DNA of 64,000 nt from Halomonas saccharevitans (GCF_900116405.1 NZ_FPAQ01000015.1:20048-84047), one strand, 5' to 3'; positions 1 through 8,550 are shown, counted from the first letter of the stretch. Notes: generated from the letters alone by a model not told the origin. Numbers and translations are program-made.

Positions 1-856
1 CCCCCACCATGAGCGTCAGCATGCCGGTCAGGGTGACCAGGTGGAACCACAGCTCGGTGTCGGCCAGGGCCGGATGCAGCCGGGCGAGCAGGAAGATCCC
101 CGCCTTGACCATGGTCGCGCTGTGCAGATAGGCGGAGACCGGGGTCGGCGCCGTCATGGCGTGGGGCAGCCAGAGGTGGAAGGGAAACTGCGCCGACTTG
201 GTGAAGGCGCCGAGCAGGATCAGGTTGAGCATCAGCCCATAGTGCTCATGGGCGCGGATCTGCTCGCCGGCCTCGAGCACCACCGAGAGCTCGTAGCTGC
301 CGGCGGCCTGGCCGAGCAGCACGATGCCGCCGAGCAGGGCCAGTCCGCCGCCGCCAGTGATCACCAGCGACATCCGCGCGCCCAGCCTGGCCGCCTGGCG
401 GTCGCTGTGAAAGCCGATGAGCAGGAAGGACACCAGGCTTGTCAGCTCCCAGAACACCAGCATGAACAGCAGGTTCTCGGACAGCACGATGCCGAGCATC
501 ACCGCCATGAACGAAAGCACCAGGGTGAAGAAACGCGCGGCCGAGGCGCTGCCCTCGAAGTAGTAGCGCGCGAAGAGCAGGATCAAGGCGCCGATGCCGG
601 TGATCAGCAGGGCGAACAGCAGGCCCAGGGCGTCGAGGCGCAGCGCCAGGTTCAGCCCCAGTGAGGGCAGCCACTCTAGCTCGGCAATGATCGTCTCGCC
701 GCTCGAGACCCGCGGAAGGAAGCTCAGCAGCAGCAGGAGGCTCGAGACGGTGGGCAGCGTTGCCAGGCACGCGAGGCGCCGGCAGGTGGCGCGCCGGTAA
801 AGCGCCGGCAGCAGCGCGCCGAGCAGCGGGAACAGGATGATGAGGGCCAGTGTCAT
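1..856 (-). CDS. mrpA: Mrp/Mnh-type monovalent cation/H+ antiporter subunit A (N-terminal part)
   Basis: Reading the minus strand from the ATG at 856 gives an open frame of about 285 codons that leaves the window on the left, so the stop is not seen. The protein is a polytopic membrane protein of the complex I NuoL/MrpA family. It begins MTLALIILFPLLGALLPAL and contains the conserved FWELTSLVSFLLIGF stretch with the family glutamate, then KSAQFPFHLWLP and APTPVSAYLHSATMVKAG. MrpA is the largest subunit of a multi-subunit sodium/proton antiporter used for pH and salt tolerance; the other mrp genes would lie to the left. Subunit D and NuoL share these motifs, but the N-terminus fits subunit A best. 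Confidence 0.85.
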   Translation of the reverse strand, partial: MTLALIILFPLLGALLPALYRRATCRRLACLATLPTVSSLLLLLSFLPRVSSGETIIAELEWLPSLGLNLALRLDALGLLFALLITGIGALILLFARYYFEGSASAARFFTLVLSFMAVMLGIVLSENLLFMLVFWELTSLVSFLLIGFHSDRQAARLGARMSLVITGGGGLALLGGIVLLGQAAGSYELSVVLEAGEQIRAHEHYGLMLNLILLGAFTKSAQFPFHLWLPHAMTAPTPVSAYLHSATMVKAGIFLLARLHPALADTELWFHLVTLTGMLTLMVG

Positions 857-1215
857 GCGGGCGCTTCCGGCTAGCGACGGGAAACGTGGCGGGGGGCGGG
901 GTGGCACGTCTCCCCGTGGCCTGACGCGAGCGTGGGGATGAGGGCGGCTCGATGCTGGGTGATCGTCCCTGTCATGGGTCAGGCTCCCTGAAGCACGCGG
1001 GTCCGGCGCTGTCGCGACCGGCCCCTTCACTATAGCGGGCGGGCCTGTCGCCGAGCGTGTCGTGCGTCAACGCTCGGCGCTACGTGAGGCGGGGCAGCGT
1101 CACTCTAATGGCTGTCTCTTGATGGAGACATTAGCGTCGCGACGGCGCCACATGGGGGAGAAGGCACTGGTTCGTTAGAATGGCGATCCTTCATTCTCCA
1201 TTCACGAGAGACCCC
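857..1215. other. Intergenic region with a perfect 10-bp inverted repeat
   Basis: No convincing gene is visible in this gap between the divergent mrpA and lipoprotein genes, so promoters for both should lie here. CGCCGAGCGT at 1049-1058 pairs perfectly with ACGCTCGGCG at 1070-1079 across an 11-base loop. There is no following T-run, so it is not an obvious terminator; it could be an operator or a REP-like hairpin. Confidence 0.5.
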
Positions 1216-1413
1216 ATGACCCGTCGAGTCCTCCTGCTGTCCCTCCTGCTGATCGCCACGACCGTGCTGGCGGGCTGCAGCTATACGCCGGCGCGGATCA
1301 CCTCCGAGCCGCTGATCGAATTCGGCGATCACCATGATCGTCACGACCACGATCGTCGCAGCCACGGCGGCGGCTTCTGCCCGCCCGGCCAGGCCAAGAA
1401 AGGGCGCTGCTGA
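1216..1413 (+). CDS. Small His/Asp-rich lipoprotein (copy 1)
   Basis: The protein has 65 residues. An N-terminal hydrophobic signal ends in a lipobox (VLAGC, lipidated Cys21), so the mature protein should be membrane-anchored and face the periplasm. The mature part is SYTPARITSEPLIEF, then a short histidine/aspartate-rich run (DHHDRHDHDRRSHGGG), then the tail FCPPGQAKKGRC with two cysteines. The ATG at 1216 was chosen because it places the signal sequence at the N-terminus; an upstream ATG at 1180 would add charged residues. A paralogue follows 37 bp downstream. The His/Asp run suggests metal binding, but no family was recognised. Confidence 0.75.
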   Translation: MTRRVLLLSLLLIATTVLAGCSYTPARITSEPLIEFGDHHDRHDHDRRSHGGGFCPPGQAKKGRC

Positions 1414-1450
1414 TCCGGCAGGCCCGCTCGTGACCAGACGGGGGAGCGTC

Positions 1451-1756
1451 ATGAACGGTTTCAGAACGGCGGGGTGTGTGGTGCTGCTGGCCGGCGCCCT
1501 GCTCCTGGCGGGGTGTAGCTATACGCCACCGCGCATCCTCTCCGAGCCGCTGATCGAGATCGACGGTTACCACGGCGGTCATCACCGTCGTCATGACCGC
1601 CACGATCACCACGATCGCGACCGTTACGACTATCGGCGTTATGAAGGCCATTACCGCGACCACTACCACGATGGTCGGCGCGACCGTGACCGCCATCACC
1701 ACCGGCAGCGCTCGCTCTTCTGTCCTCCCGGCCTTGCCATGCAGGGGCGCTGCTGA
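1451..1756 (+). CDS. His/Asp/Arg-rich lipoprotein (copy 2)
   Basis: The protein has 101 residues and is a clear paralogue of the preceding gene: lipobox LLAGC (Cys22), then SYTPPRILSEPLIEI against SYTPARITSEPLIEF, and the same tail pattern FCPPG-x-A-x2-GRC. The middle is expanded to about 50 residues dominated by His, Asp, Arg and Tyr. The GTC codon before the ATG and a GGGAG ribosome site a few bases upstream support the start at 1451. The two genes are probably co-transcribed and arose by tandem duplication followed by expansion of the His-rich segment. Function is unknown; periplasmic metal sequestration is possible. Confidence 0.75.
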   Translation: MNGFRTAGCVVLLAGALLLAGCSYTPPRILSEPLIEIDGYHGGHHRRHDRHDHHDRDRYDYRRYEGHYRDHYHDGRRDRDRHHHRQRSLFCPPGLAMQGRC

Positions 1757-1925
1757 GCGCACGCCCCCTCTCTCCCTAGCGGCCCATTTCACCGCGCCTG
1801 GGCCTTGCTCAAAGGGTCAGGCCTGGCGCCGTGTCGCCTCGAATATCGTCAACCGGCCCGGCACCAGGGTGTCTTGCGCGTCAGTGAGGACTGCTCTGGC
1901 CCCGGTCGATGGGCGGGCTCCGGTA

Positions 1926-3920
1926 TCACAGGGCATCCAGCTGGTGAGGAGGGGTGATCCCGAGGCGTTTCATGCGCCGGTAGATGGTCGGCCGTGAGAG
2001 GCCGAGCTCACGGGCCACGGCGCTGATGTTCCACTGCTGGCGTCGCAGGGCCTCGTGGAGTGGATCCATGGAGCGTGACACCGCCGAGTGGCCGGCGACG
2101 AGCTCGTCGGGTGTTTCGGCGGGGCGTGCCGCCGGATGCGCCAGGTGACCGCTGATGCATTCCTCCGGTAGGTCGCCGACCACCACCTCGTCGCCTTCGC
2201 AGGTGGCCAGGGCATAACGCAGGGCGTTATGCAGCTCTCGAATGTTACCCGGCCAGGGATAGGCGAGCAGGGCGCTCATGGCGTCCCCGCGCAACCGTAT
2301 CCGCGAGTCGCCGCGCTCGGCCTTCAGGTCCTCGAAGAGCCGTCGGATCAGGTAGCCCTGGTCCGCCCGCTCACGTAGCGGCGGCAGCCGCAGGCTGGCG
2401 CCGTTCAGGCGATAGAAGAGGTCCTCGCGGAACTGTCCCAGGTCGATCAGCCCACGCAGGTCGCGGTGGGTAGCCGCTACGACGCGCAGATCGACCTTCA
2501 CCGGCCGGTTGGCACCGATCGGCAGCACCTCCCCCTCGGCCAGCACGCGCAGCAGCCGGGTCTGCAGCTGTAACGGCATGTCGCCGATCTCGTCCAGGAA
2601 GAGGGTGCCGCCGCTGGCCTGGGCGATCAGCCCCTTCATGCCCTTGCTGTTGGCGCCGGTGAAACTGCCGGGCTCGTAGCCGAACAGCTCGCTCTCGATC
2701 AGCGACTCGGGCATGGCGGCGCAGTTGATCGCCACGAAGGACTGGTCGCGTCGACGGCTGGAGTCGTGCAGCGCCCGCGCCATGCGTTCCTTGCCCGTGC
2801 CGGTCTCGCCGATCACCAGCAGGTTGATCGGCTCGTTGCGCAGCCGGGCGGCGCGGGTCAGGGTGTCGCGCATCGCCGGGTCATCGTCGGCCAGGGCCTC
2901 CAGCGGGGCCAGGCTGCTTTTTTCGCCCGGGCGCGCTTGGCCGCTGGGGGCGCGGCGGCGCTGCGGTTCGAGCAGGGTGGCGAAGTGCAGTTCGTGATGG
3001 CGGTGGGTGCGGAAGGCCCGCACCCGGTCGTCGCCATAGCGGTGGATGTCGAGCACCTCGTCGATCTCGGCGTCGATCAGGTCCTGGATGTGCCAGGCCT
3101 TGAACGGCCGGGCGTCACCGGCGCCGGCCAGTGGCAACTCGTGATGGCGCAGCAGCTTGCGCCCGGCGGTGTTGGCGGCCAGCAGGGTGCCGTCCTCCTC
3201 GATGGCGATCAGGTAGCGCCGGTTGATCTGCACGAACTCCCGAGAGCGGTCCAGGCAGACGATGTGGTAGCCACTGAAACGCTGCAGGAAGTAGGCATCC
3301 TCGATCATCCGCGCATAGTGCTTGACCACCTGCAGGGCGAAGGTCTGGGAGGTCTTGGATTCCGGGGAACGATAGGCGGAGATGTCCAGCACCGCCAGCA
3401 GCTGGCCGTCGGGGTCGAAGACCGGCGCCGCCGTGCAGGTCAGGCGAATGTGGTGGGCACTGAAGTGATCGCTGTGGTGGCAGGTCAGCGGCACTCGCTC
3501 ATGGATGCAGGTGCCCACCGCGCAGGTGCCGGCATGCTCTTCGCTCCAGTCGGCCCCCAGATAGAGGCCGGTGCGCTGGTGCTCATACTGGGCGCTGCTC
3601 GCGCCGAGAAACTGCACGGCGATGCCCCTGGCGTCGGTGAGCAGGACCACATAATCCAGCGGTCTCACCTGGCGATAGAGTTGCTCCACTCCGGCCCTGG
3701 CCACCTGGATCAGGGCGTCGGCCTGGTCCTGGTGCTCGCGCAGGGTACGGTCGGGGACATAGCGGGGTGGGCTGGGCGCTGCCGGGTCGAGGCCGTAGCG
3801 GTCGATGCAGCGACGCCAGGAACGCTCGATGACGGCGTTTTCGTCGGCGCCGGGATGCTCTCGTGCGTGCAGGATTGTCTGCACGTGTTGTCGTTGTGCC
3901 TGGGCGGTACTCATGGTCAT
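1926..3920 (-). CDS. acoR: AcoR-type sigma-54-dependent transcriptional activator
   Basis: The protein has 664 residues in the usual order for AcoR: an N-terminal GAF-like sensor region (about 80-210), a linker/PAS-like region, a AAA+ sigma-54 interaction domain, and a Fis-type helix-turn-helix at the C-terminus (SAVARELGLSRPTIYRRMKRLG). Walker A is GETGTGKE at about residues 371-378. The sigma-54 contact loop reads GSFTGA at 418-423 rather than the usual GAFTGA. AcoR proteins activate acetoin catabolic operons in response to acetoin, and this gene is divergent from such an operon with a sigma-54 promoter between them. The alternative start is the ATG at 3914. Confidence 0.9.
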   Translation of the reverse strand: MTMSTAQAQRQHVQTILHAREHPGADENAVIERSWRRCIDRYGLDPAAPSPPRYVPDRTLREHQDQADALIQVARAGVEQLYRQVRPLDYVVLLTDARGIAVQFLGASSAQYEHQRTGLYLGADWSEEHAGTCAVGTCIHERVPLTCHHSDHFSAHHIRLTCTAAPVFDPDGQLLAVLDISAYRSPESKTSQTFALQVVKHYARMIEDAYFLQRFSGYHIVCLDRSREFVQINRRYLIAIEEDGTLLAANTAGRKLLRHHELPLAGAGDARPFKAWHIQDLIDAEIDEVLDIHRYGDDRVRAFRTHRHHELHFATLLEPQRRRAPSGQARPGEKSSLAPLEALADDDPAMRDTLTRAARLRNEPINLLVIGETGTGKERMARALHDSSRRRDQSFVAINCAAMPESLIESELFGYEPGSFTGANSKGMKGLIAQASGGTLFLDEIGDMPLQLQTRLLRVLAEGEVLPIGANRPVKVDLRVVAATHRDLRGLIDLGQFREDLFYRLNGASLRLPPLRERADQGYLIRRLFEDLKAERGDSRIRLRGDAMSALLAYPWPGNIRELHNALRYALATCEGDEVVVGDLPEECISGHLAHPAARPAETPDELVAGHSAVSRSMDPLHEALRRQQWNISAVARELGLSRPTIYRRMKRLGITPPHQLDAL

Positions 3921-4020
3921 GGCCTGTGGCCGGCGAGCCGGCGTGTCAGGTTATTGTCGTTGTCCTTTCATTCAAGGTACGCCCCGGAGAGACCAACGGT
4001 GATTCGACCTTGGTCGCCCC

Positions 4021-4036
4021 CGTTACACCTGTAACG
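4021..4036. promoter_or_regulatory. Probable activator site (16-bp palindrome) upstream of the aco operon
   Basis: CGTTACACCTGTAACG is a perfect inverted repeat with a CC centre. It lies about 135 bp upstream of the sigma-54 promoter at 4170, a normal position for an enhancer-type site, and between acoR and the operon. The core ACACCTGT flanked by GTN/NAC recurs twice at 12,602-12,629 beside a second sigma-54 promoter. A more degenerate half-site (CCTGTAAACG) follows at about 4040. Assignment to AcoR is inferred. Confidence 0.65.
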
Positions 4037-4169
4037 CCTCCTGTAAACGGGGTTGTCACGCCGAGTGTAATAGTCGCCGTCCACCTCGGCGTGGGAGACG
4101 TCTGCCTTCGTCCTTTTTCGCTATCCTTTTCTTTTATAAACAATGGCTTGATTTGGTTCTGGCCCTTTC

Positions 4170-4184
4170 TGGCACGGAATCTGC
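4170..4184 (+). promoter_or_regulatory. Sigma-54 (-24/-12) promoter of the aco operon
   Basis: TGGCACGGAATCTGC matches the consensus TGGCACG-N4-TTGC except for one T to C change. The invariant GG (4171-4172) and GC (4183-4184) are separated by exactly 10 bases. Transcription should start near 4196, about 70 bases before the first gene. The neighbouring AcoR-type activator requires this promoter class. Confidence 0.85.
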
Positions 4185-4267
4185 GAGGGGAGGGGCGTGC
4201 GGCCCCATGGCCGCTCTGGCTGACCACCGGCGCGACGATCGCGCTGCACAACAACAGGAGCCACGCC

Positions 4268-4783
4268 ATGACCTCTTCTCCCAAGGCGATGCCGCTGAGC
4301 CGGCGTCGCTTCCTCAGCCTCACCGGCCAAGGCGCGTTGGTTGCCGGAGCAGCGCTCGGCGCCGGCGGCCTCTGGCCGCGCTGGGCCCTGGCCGAACCCG
4401 ACCTCGCCGCCGGCCTGCTGCGCATGGGCCGTGACATCTACCCCCACGATGCCATTCCCGACACCTATTACCTCACCCCCCTCGAGCCGCTGCTGGAGAA
4501 TCACCGGGCGCTGATCGCCGACGGCCTGGCCGAGCTCAACCGGCGGGCGCGTGACGCCCACGGGAAGGACTACGGCGACATCGGCGAGGAGGCCGACCGG
4601 GCGGCGCTGCTGCGCGAGATCGAGGACGGCGACTTCTTCCAGACGGTGAGGGGAACCCTGGTGGTGGGGCTCTACGACAACCCCGCGCTCTGGGAGTCGC
4701 ATTTCGGTTACGAGGGATCGTCGTGGCAGCAGGGGGGATACCTCCATCGCGGCTTCGATGACCTGAAGATCGACTGGCTGTGA
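4268..4783 (+). CDS. Tat-exported small subunit of a GMC dehydrogenase complex (gluconate 2-dehydrogenase subunit 3 family)
   Basis: The protein has 171 residues. The N-terminus has a twin-arginine signal (SRRRFLSLTGQG followed by a hydrophobic segment, cleavage near ALA-EPD). The mature part resembles the small subunit (subunit 3) of membrane gluconate or sugar dehydrogenases, with motifs such as RDIYPHDAIPDTYY and a C-terminal LYDNPALWESHFGYEG. In these complexes the small subunit carries the Tat signal and co-exports the GMC flavoprotein. Here the GMC gene follows 56 bp later. The start at 4268 was chosen because it follows a GGAG site and places the Tat motif near the N-terminus. Confidence 0.8.
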   Translation: MTSSPKAMPLSRRRFLSLTGQGALVAGAALGAGGLWPRWALAEPDLAAGLLRMGRDIYPHDAIPDTYYLTPLEPLLENHRALIADGLAELNRRARDAHGKDYGDIGEEADRAALLREIEDGDFFQTVRGTLVVGLYDNPALWESHFGYEGSSWQQGGYLHRGFDDLKIDWL

Positions 4784-4839
4784 CGCCCGATATCCCGGTG
4801 TGACCCGATAACAACAACCGATTCGAGAGGAAACACGCC

Positions 4840-6420
4840 ATGGCAACACGTTTCGACCATGACGATGACAGCGTGGTGGTGATCATCGGCTCAGGGGCCG
4901 GCGGCGGCACCTTGGCCCATGCCCTGGCCAAGAAGGGCATCGACAGCGTGGTGCTGGAGGCCGGCAAGCGCTACCAGATGAACGACATCGAGAATGACGA
5001 ATGGGAGATGTTCAAGAAGATCTCCTGGCTCGATGAGCGCATCACCGCCGGCCCCCGCCAGCTCACCGAGACCTTCCCCGGCCTGCCGGCCTGGATCGTC
5101 AAGGGGGTGGGTGGCAGCACCATCCACTGGGCCGGCGTCTCGCTGCGCTTCCAGCCCCATGAATTCAAGCTGCACAGCGAGATCGGCGATCTCGAGGGTG
5201 CCAACCTGCTGGACTGGCCGATCTCCTACGAGGACCTGGAGCCCTACTATGTAAAGGCCGAACGCCATATGGGGGTGACCGGGGACTCCACCGGCATGCC
5301 CTATCACCAGTGGAACAACAACTTCAAGGTGCTGGCCGCCGGCGCCGAGCGCATCGGCTATACCCAGCTGCGCTCCGGTCCCATGGCCATCAACACCGAG
5401 GAGTACGACGAGCGCAGCCGCTGCATGCAGGCCGGCTTCTGCATGCAGGGCTGCCGCTTCGGTGCCAAGTGGTCGACCATGTACACCGATATTCCCCGCG
5501 CCGAGGCCAGCGGGCACTGCGAGGTGCGGCCGCGCTCCATGGCCCTGAAGATCGAGCACGACGCTCAGGGGCGGGCCACCGCGGTGGTCTATGCCGATGG
5601 CGATGGCAACCAGCACCGTCAGCGCGCCAGGGCGGTGTGCCTCGCCGGTAACTCCATCGAGTCGCCGCGCCTGCTGCTCAATTCTCACTCCTCGAGGTTC
5701 CCGGATGGCCTGGCCAACTCCTCCGGCCAGGTGGGTCGCAACTACATGACCCACGCCACCAGTTGCATCTTCGGCGTGATGCCCAAGCCCGTGCACATGC
5801 ATCGCGGCACCACCTTCGCGGGCATCATCTCCGACGAGGCGCGCCTCGATCCGTCCCGGGGCTTCGTCGGCGGCTACACCCTGGAGGTGATGTCGCTGGG
5901 CGTGCCCTTCTTCGCCAAGTTCATGGATCCCACCAATGCCGGCTGGGGACGCGATATCACCACCGCCCTGGACAAGTACGACCATCTCTCCGGGGTATGG
6001 ATCTGCGGTGAGGATCTGCCCATGGAGCGCAACGGCATCACTCTGCACGACACCAAGAAGGACCAGTACGGCCTGCCGGTTCCCGTCGTCTACAAGGGCG
6101 ATCACCCCAACGACGTGAAGTTGCGCAGCCATGGCGAGCAGCAGGCGCGGCGCTGCTACGAGGCCGCGGGCGCCGAGCGCATCTTCAAGGTGCCGGACTT
6201 CCCCACCAGCCATAACGTCGGCACCAACCGCATGAGCGCCCGGCCCGAGGACGGGGTGGTCAACCAGTGGGGCCAGACCCACGACATCGACAACCTGTTC
6301 ATCTCTGACGGGAGCCAGTTCACCTCGAGCGGCGCCGAGAACCCGACCCTGACCATCGTCGCCCTGGCGCTGCGCCAGGCCGATCACATCGCCGAGCGCA
6401 TTCAGCGCCAAGAACTCTGA
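4840..6420 (+). CDS. GMC-family FAD-dependent oxidoreductase (large subunit)
   Basis: The protein has 526 residues. The FAD-binding Rossmann motif IIGSGAGGGTLAHALA is at about 15-30 and is followed by the acidic end of strand two (VVLEAG). A C-terminal GMC signature is present, with SHNVGTNRMS and SGAENPTLT supplying the expected His and Asn of the active site. It has no signal peptide of its own, as expected for a subunit exported together with its Tat-bearing partner encoded just upstream. It would oxidise an alcohol, polyol or sugar acid at the outer face of the inner membrane. No cytochrome c subunit gene is nearby. Its place in an acetoin/butanediol operon suggests a short-chain diol substrate, but this is inferred. 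Confidence 0.85.
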   Translation: MATRFDHDDDSVVVIIGSGAGGGTLAHALAKKGIDSVVLEAGKRYQMNDIENDEWEMFKKISWLDERITAGPRQLTETFPGLPAWIVKGVGGSTIHWAGVSLRFQPHEFKLHSEIGDLEGANLLDWPISYEDLEPYYVKAERHMGVTGDSTGMPYHQWNNNFKVLAAGAERIGYTQLRSGPMAINTEEYDERSRCMQAGFCMQGCRFGAKWSTMYTDIPRAEASGHCEVRPRSMALKIEHDAQGRATAVVYADGDGNQHRQRARAVCLAGNSIESPRLLLNSHSSRFPDGLANSSGQVGRNYMTHATSCIFGVMPKPVHMHRGTTFAGIISDEARLDPSRGFVGGYTLEVMSLGVPFFAKFMDPTNAGWGRDITTALDKYDHLSGVWICGEDLPMERNGITLHDTKKDQYGLPVPVVYKGDHPNDVKLRSHGEQQARRCYEAAGAERIFKVPDFPTSHNVGTNRMSARPEDGVVNQWGQTHDIDNLFISDGSQFTSSGAENPTLTIVALALRQADHIAERIQRQEL

Positions 6421-6434
6421 GCGGAGGACTCCCC

Positions 6435-7421
6435 ATGCAACCGACCAATGACCAGCGGCTGTGGATGTACCGTCAGATGGTGACCAGCCGTCATCTCGAG
6501 GAGCGCATCGAGACGATCTACATGGAAGGCAAGACGCCGGTCTTCAACATGGCCAAGGGGCCGATTCCCGGCGAGATGCATCTCTCCAATGGCCAGGAAC
6601 CCTGTGCGGTCGGGGTCTGCGCCCACCTCGGCGCCGAGGACGTCGTCGTCGCCACCCACCGGCCGCACCATATCGCCGTGGCCAAGGGCGTCGACCTCGA
6701 TGCCATGGTCGCCGAGATCTTCGGCAAGGCGACTGGCCTCTCCGGCGGGCGTGGCGGCCACATGCACATCTTCGATGCCGACGTGAACTTCTCCTGCTCG
6801 GGGATCATCGGCGAGAGCCTGGGGCCGGCGGCGGGTGCCGCCCTGTCCCGGAAGATACAGGGCAAGCCCGGGGTGGCGGTAGCCTTCCTGGGGGAGGGGG
6901 CGGCCAACCAGGGCGCCTTCCATGAGGCCCTGAACCTTGCGTCGGTCTGGCAGCTGCCCGTGGTGTTCGTGATCGAGGACAACGCCTGGGGCATCTCGGT
7001 GGCCAAGCAGGCCGCCACCGCCGTGCCGCGCAACGACCTGCGCGCCAGCAGCTACAACATGCCCGGGGTGCATGTCGCCGATAACGACGTCGAGGGCGTG
7101 TTCGCCGCGGCCGGCGAGGCCATCTCCCGGGCCCGTGACGGCCAAGGGCCGACCCTGATCGAGATCGAGACCTCGCGGCTGGCCGGCCACTTCATGGGGG
7201 ACAGTGAGGACTATCGGCCCGAAGGAGAGAAGGCCGGGCTCCAGAGTCATGATCCCATCCCGCGCTATCGCCAGGCGCTGATCGAGGCCGGGTTGCTCGA
7301 CGAGGCCGCCGACAGCCGCCTGGTCGACGAGGCTCACGAACGTGTCGAGGCGGCCATTCACTTCGCTCGGGAGAGCGACTTCCTGCCCGCCGAGGCGGCC
7401 CTCGAGACCGTCTTCGTCTGA
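6435..7421 (+). CDS. acoA: Acetoin dehydrogenase E1 component, alpha subunit (TPP-dependent)
   Basis: The protein has 328 residues, the normal length for AcoA. It is an E1 alpha of the 2-oxo acid/acetoin dehydrogenase family. The thiamine diphosphate/Mg motif starts at GEGAANQGAFHEALN (GEG where GDG is common) and ends at FVIEDNAWGIS; the substrate-side GGRGGHMHIFD stretch is conserved. It cleaves acetoin and passes the acetyl group to the E2 lipoyl arm. The gene starts 14 bp after the GMC gene with a GGAGG site. Its beta partner is separated from it by the butanediol dehydrogenase gene. Confidence 0.9.
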   Translation: MQPTNDQRLWMYRQMVTSRHLEERIETIYMEGKTPVFNMAKGPIPGEMHLSNGQEPCAVGVCAHLGAEDVVVATHRPHHIAVAKGVDLDAMVAEIFGKATGLSGGRGGHMHIFDADVNFSCSGIIGESLGPAAGAALSRKIQGKPGVAVAFLGEGAANQGAFHEALNLASVWQLPVVFVIEDNAWGISVAKQAATAVPRNDLRASSYNMPGVHVADNDVEGVFAAAGEAISRARDGQGPTLIEIETSRLAGHFMGDSEDYRPEGEKAGLQSHDPIPRYRQALIEAGLLDEAADSRLVDEAHERVEAAIHFARESDFLPAEAALETVFV

Positions 7422-7461
7422 TTGCCACGAAGAACCGAAAACGACAATCAGGAGTAAAGTC

Positions 7462-8550
7462 ATGAATATGATGCAAGCGGCAGTCTGGTACCGAGCCAAA
7501 GACCTCCGCGTCGAAAGTGTCCAGGTCCCGACCGTCCAGGAGCCGCACCAGGTAAAGGTGAAGATCGCGGCCTGCGGCATTTGCGGCAGCGACCTTCACG
7601 AGTATAGCGCCGGCCCCATCTTTATCCCGGTCGATGCCCCGCATCCTCTCAGCCAGCAGCAGGCCCCCATCATCATGGGCCACGAGTTCGCCGGTGAGGT
7701 CGTGGAAGTGGGCAAAGGTGTCACCCGAGTCAAGCCGGGGGACCGAGTCGCCATCGAGCCCATCCTTTCGCCAAATCGAGATGGCCACTATCTCATGGAG
7801 CGCTACAACCTGACGCCGTTGCTGGGGTTCCATGGTCTCTCGGGCGGCGGCGGCGGATTCTCAGAATATACGGTCGTCGGCGAGCACATGGTTCACCCCC
7901 TGCCTGATGACCTCTCCTATGAGCAGGGGGCACTGATCGAGCCGGCTGCCGTGGGCCTGCATGCGGTGCGTCAGAGCGCGCTGAAAGCCGGTGACAGTGC
8001 CGTGGTCTTCGGTGCAGGCCCCATCGGTTTGATGATCATCGAGGCGCTCAAGGCCGCCGGGGCTGCCAGCATCGTGGCCGTGGAGCCTTCTGACTCGCGC
8101 CGGCACAAGGCGAGGGACCTGGGTGCCCAGGTGGTGGACCCGCGAGAGCAGGACGCGGTAGAGCAGGTGCATGCCTTGACGCAGGGTGGCGCCGACTTCG
8201 CCTTCGAGGTGACCGGCATTTCCGCCGTGCTGGACCAAGCAATCAATGCCACCCATGCCGGTGGCGAGACAGTGATCGTCAGCATCTGGGAAACCGAGAC
8301 GGCCTTCCAACCCAATGACCTGGTGATCAAGGAGCGCACCCTGAAGGGCATCATCGCCTATCGGCACATCTATCCCGCCGTGATGGCCCTGATGCAGCAG
8401 GGCTATTTTCGCGCCGAGGACCTGATTACCGCACGTATCGTGCTGGACGATGTGGTCGAGCAGGGGTTCGAGACCCTGCTCAATGACAAGTCGCACATCA
8501 AGATCATCGTACGGCCCGGCCAGCGGCTGGGCGAAGGAGTCATGTCATGA
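7462..8550 (+). CDS. bdhA: 2,3-butanediol dehydrogenase-like zinc alcohol dehydrogenase
   Basis: The protein has 362 residues and belongs to the medium-chain dehydrogenase family, close to bacterial (R,R)-butanediol dehydrogenases. Catalytic zinc motifs are present (AACGICGSDLHEY, GHEFAGEV) and the family hallmarks AGPIFIPVDAPHPL and GFHGLSGGGGGFSEY are clear. The NAD-binding motif is VVFGAGPIGLMIIEAL. The structural-zinc lobe, which normally carries four cysteines just after EPIL, has no cysteines here (SPNRDGHYLMERYNL). It would interconvert 2,3-butanediol and acetoin, feeding the dehydrogenase around it. The ATG at 7462 follows an AGGAG site, and the stop overlaps acoB. Confidence 0.88.
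   Translation: MNMMQAAVWYRAKDLRVESVQVPTVQEPHQVKVKIAACGICGSDLHEYSAGPIFIPVDAPHPLSQQQAPIIMGHEFAGEVVEVGKGVTRVKPGDRVAIEPILSPNRDGHYLMERYNLTPLLGFHGLSGGGGGFSEYTVVGEHMVHPLPDDLSYEQGALIEPAAVGLHAVRQSALKAGDSAVVFGAGPIGLMIIEALKAAGAASIVAVEPSDSRRHKARDLGAQVVDPREQDAVEQVHALTQGGADFAFEVTGISAVLDQAINATHAGGETVIVSIWETETAFQPNDLVIKERTLKGIIAYRHIYPAVMALMQQGYFRAEDLITARIVLDDVVEQGFETLLNDKSHIKIIVRPGQRLGEGVMS

Noticed and set aside
2766..4034. Long plus-strand open frame opposite acoR
   Set aside because: It is the antisense of a clear sigma-54 activator gene in high-GC DNA and has no recognisable product.
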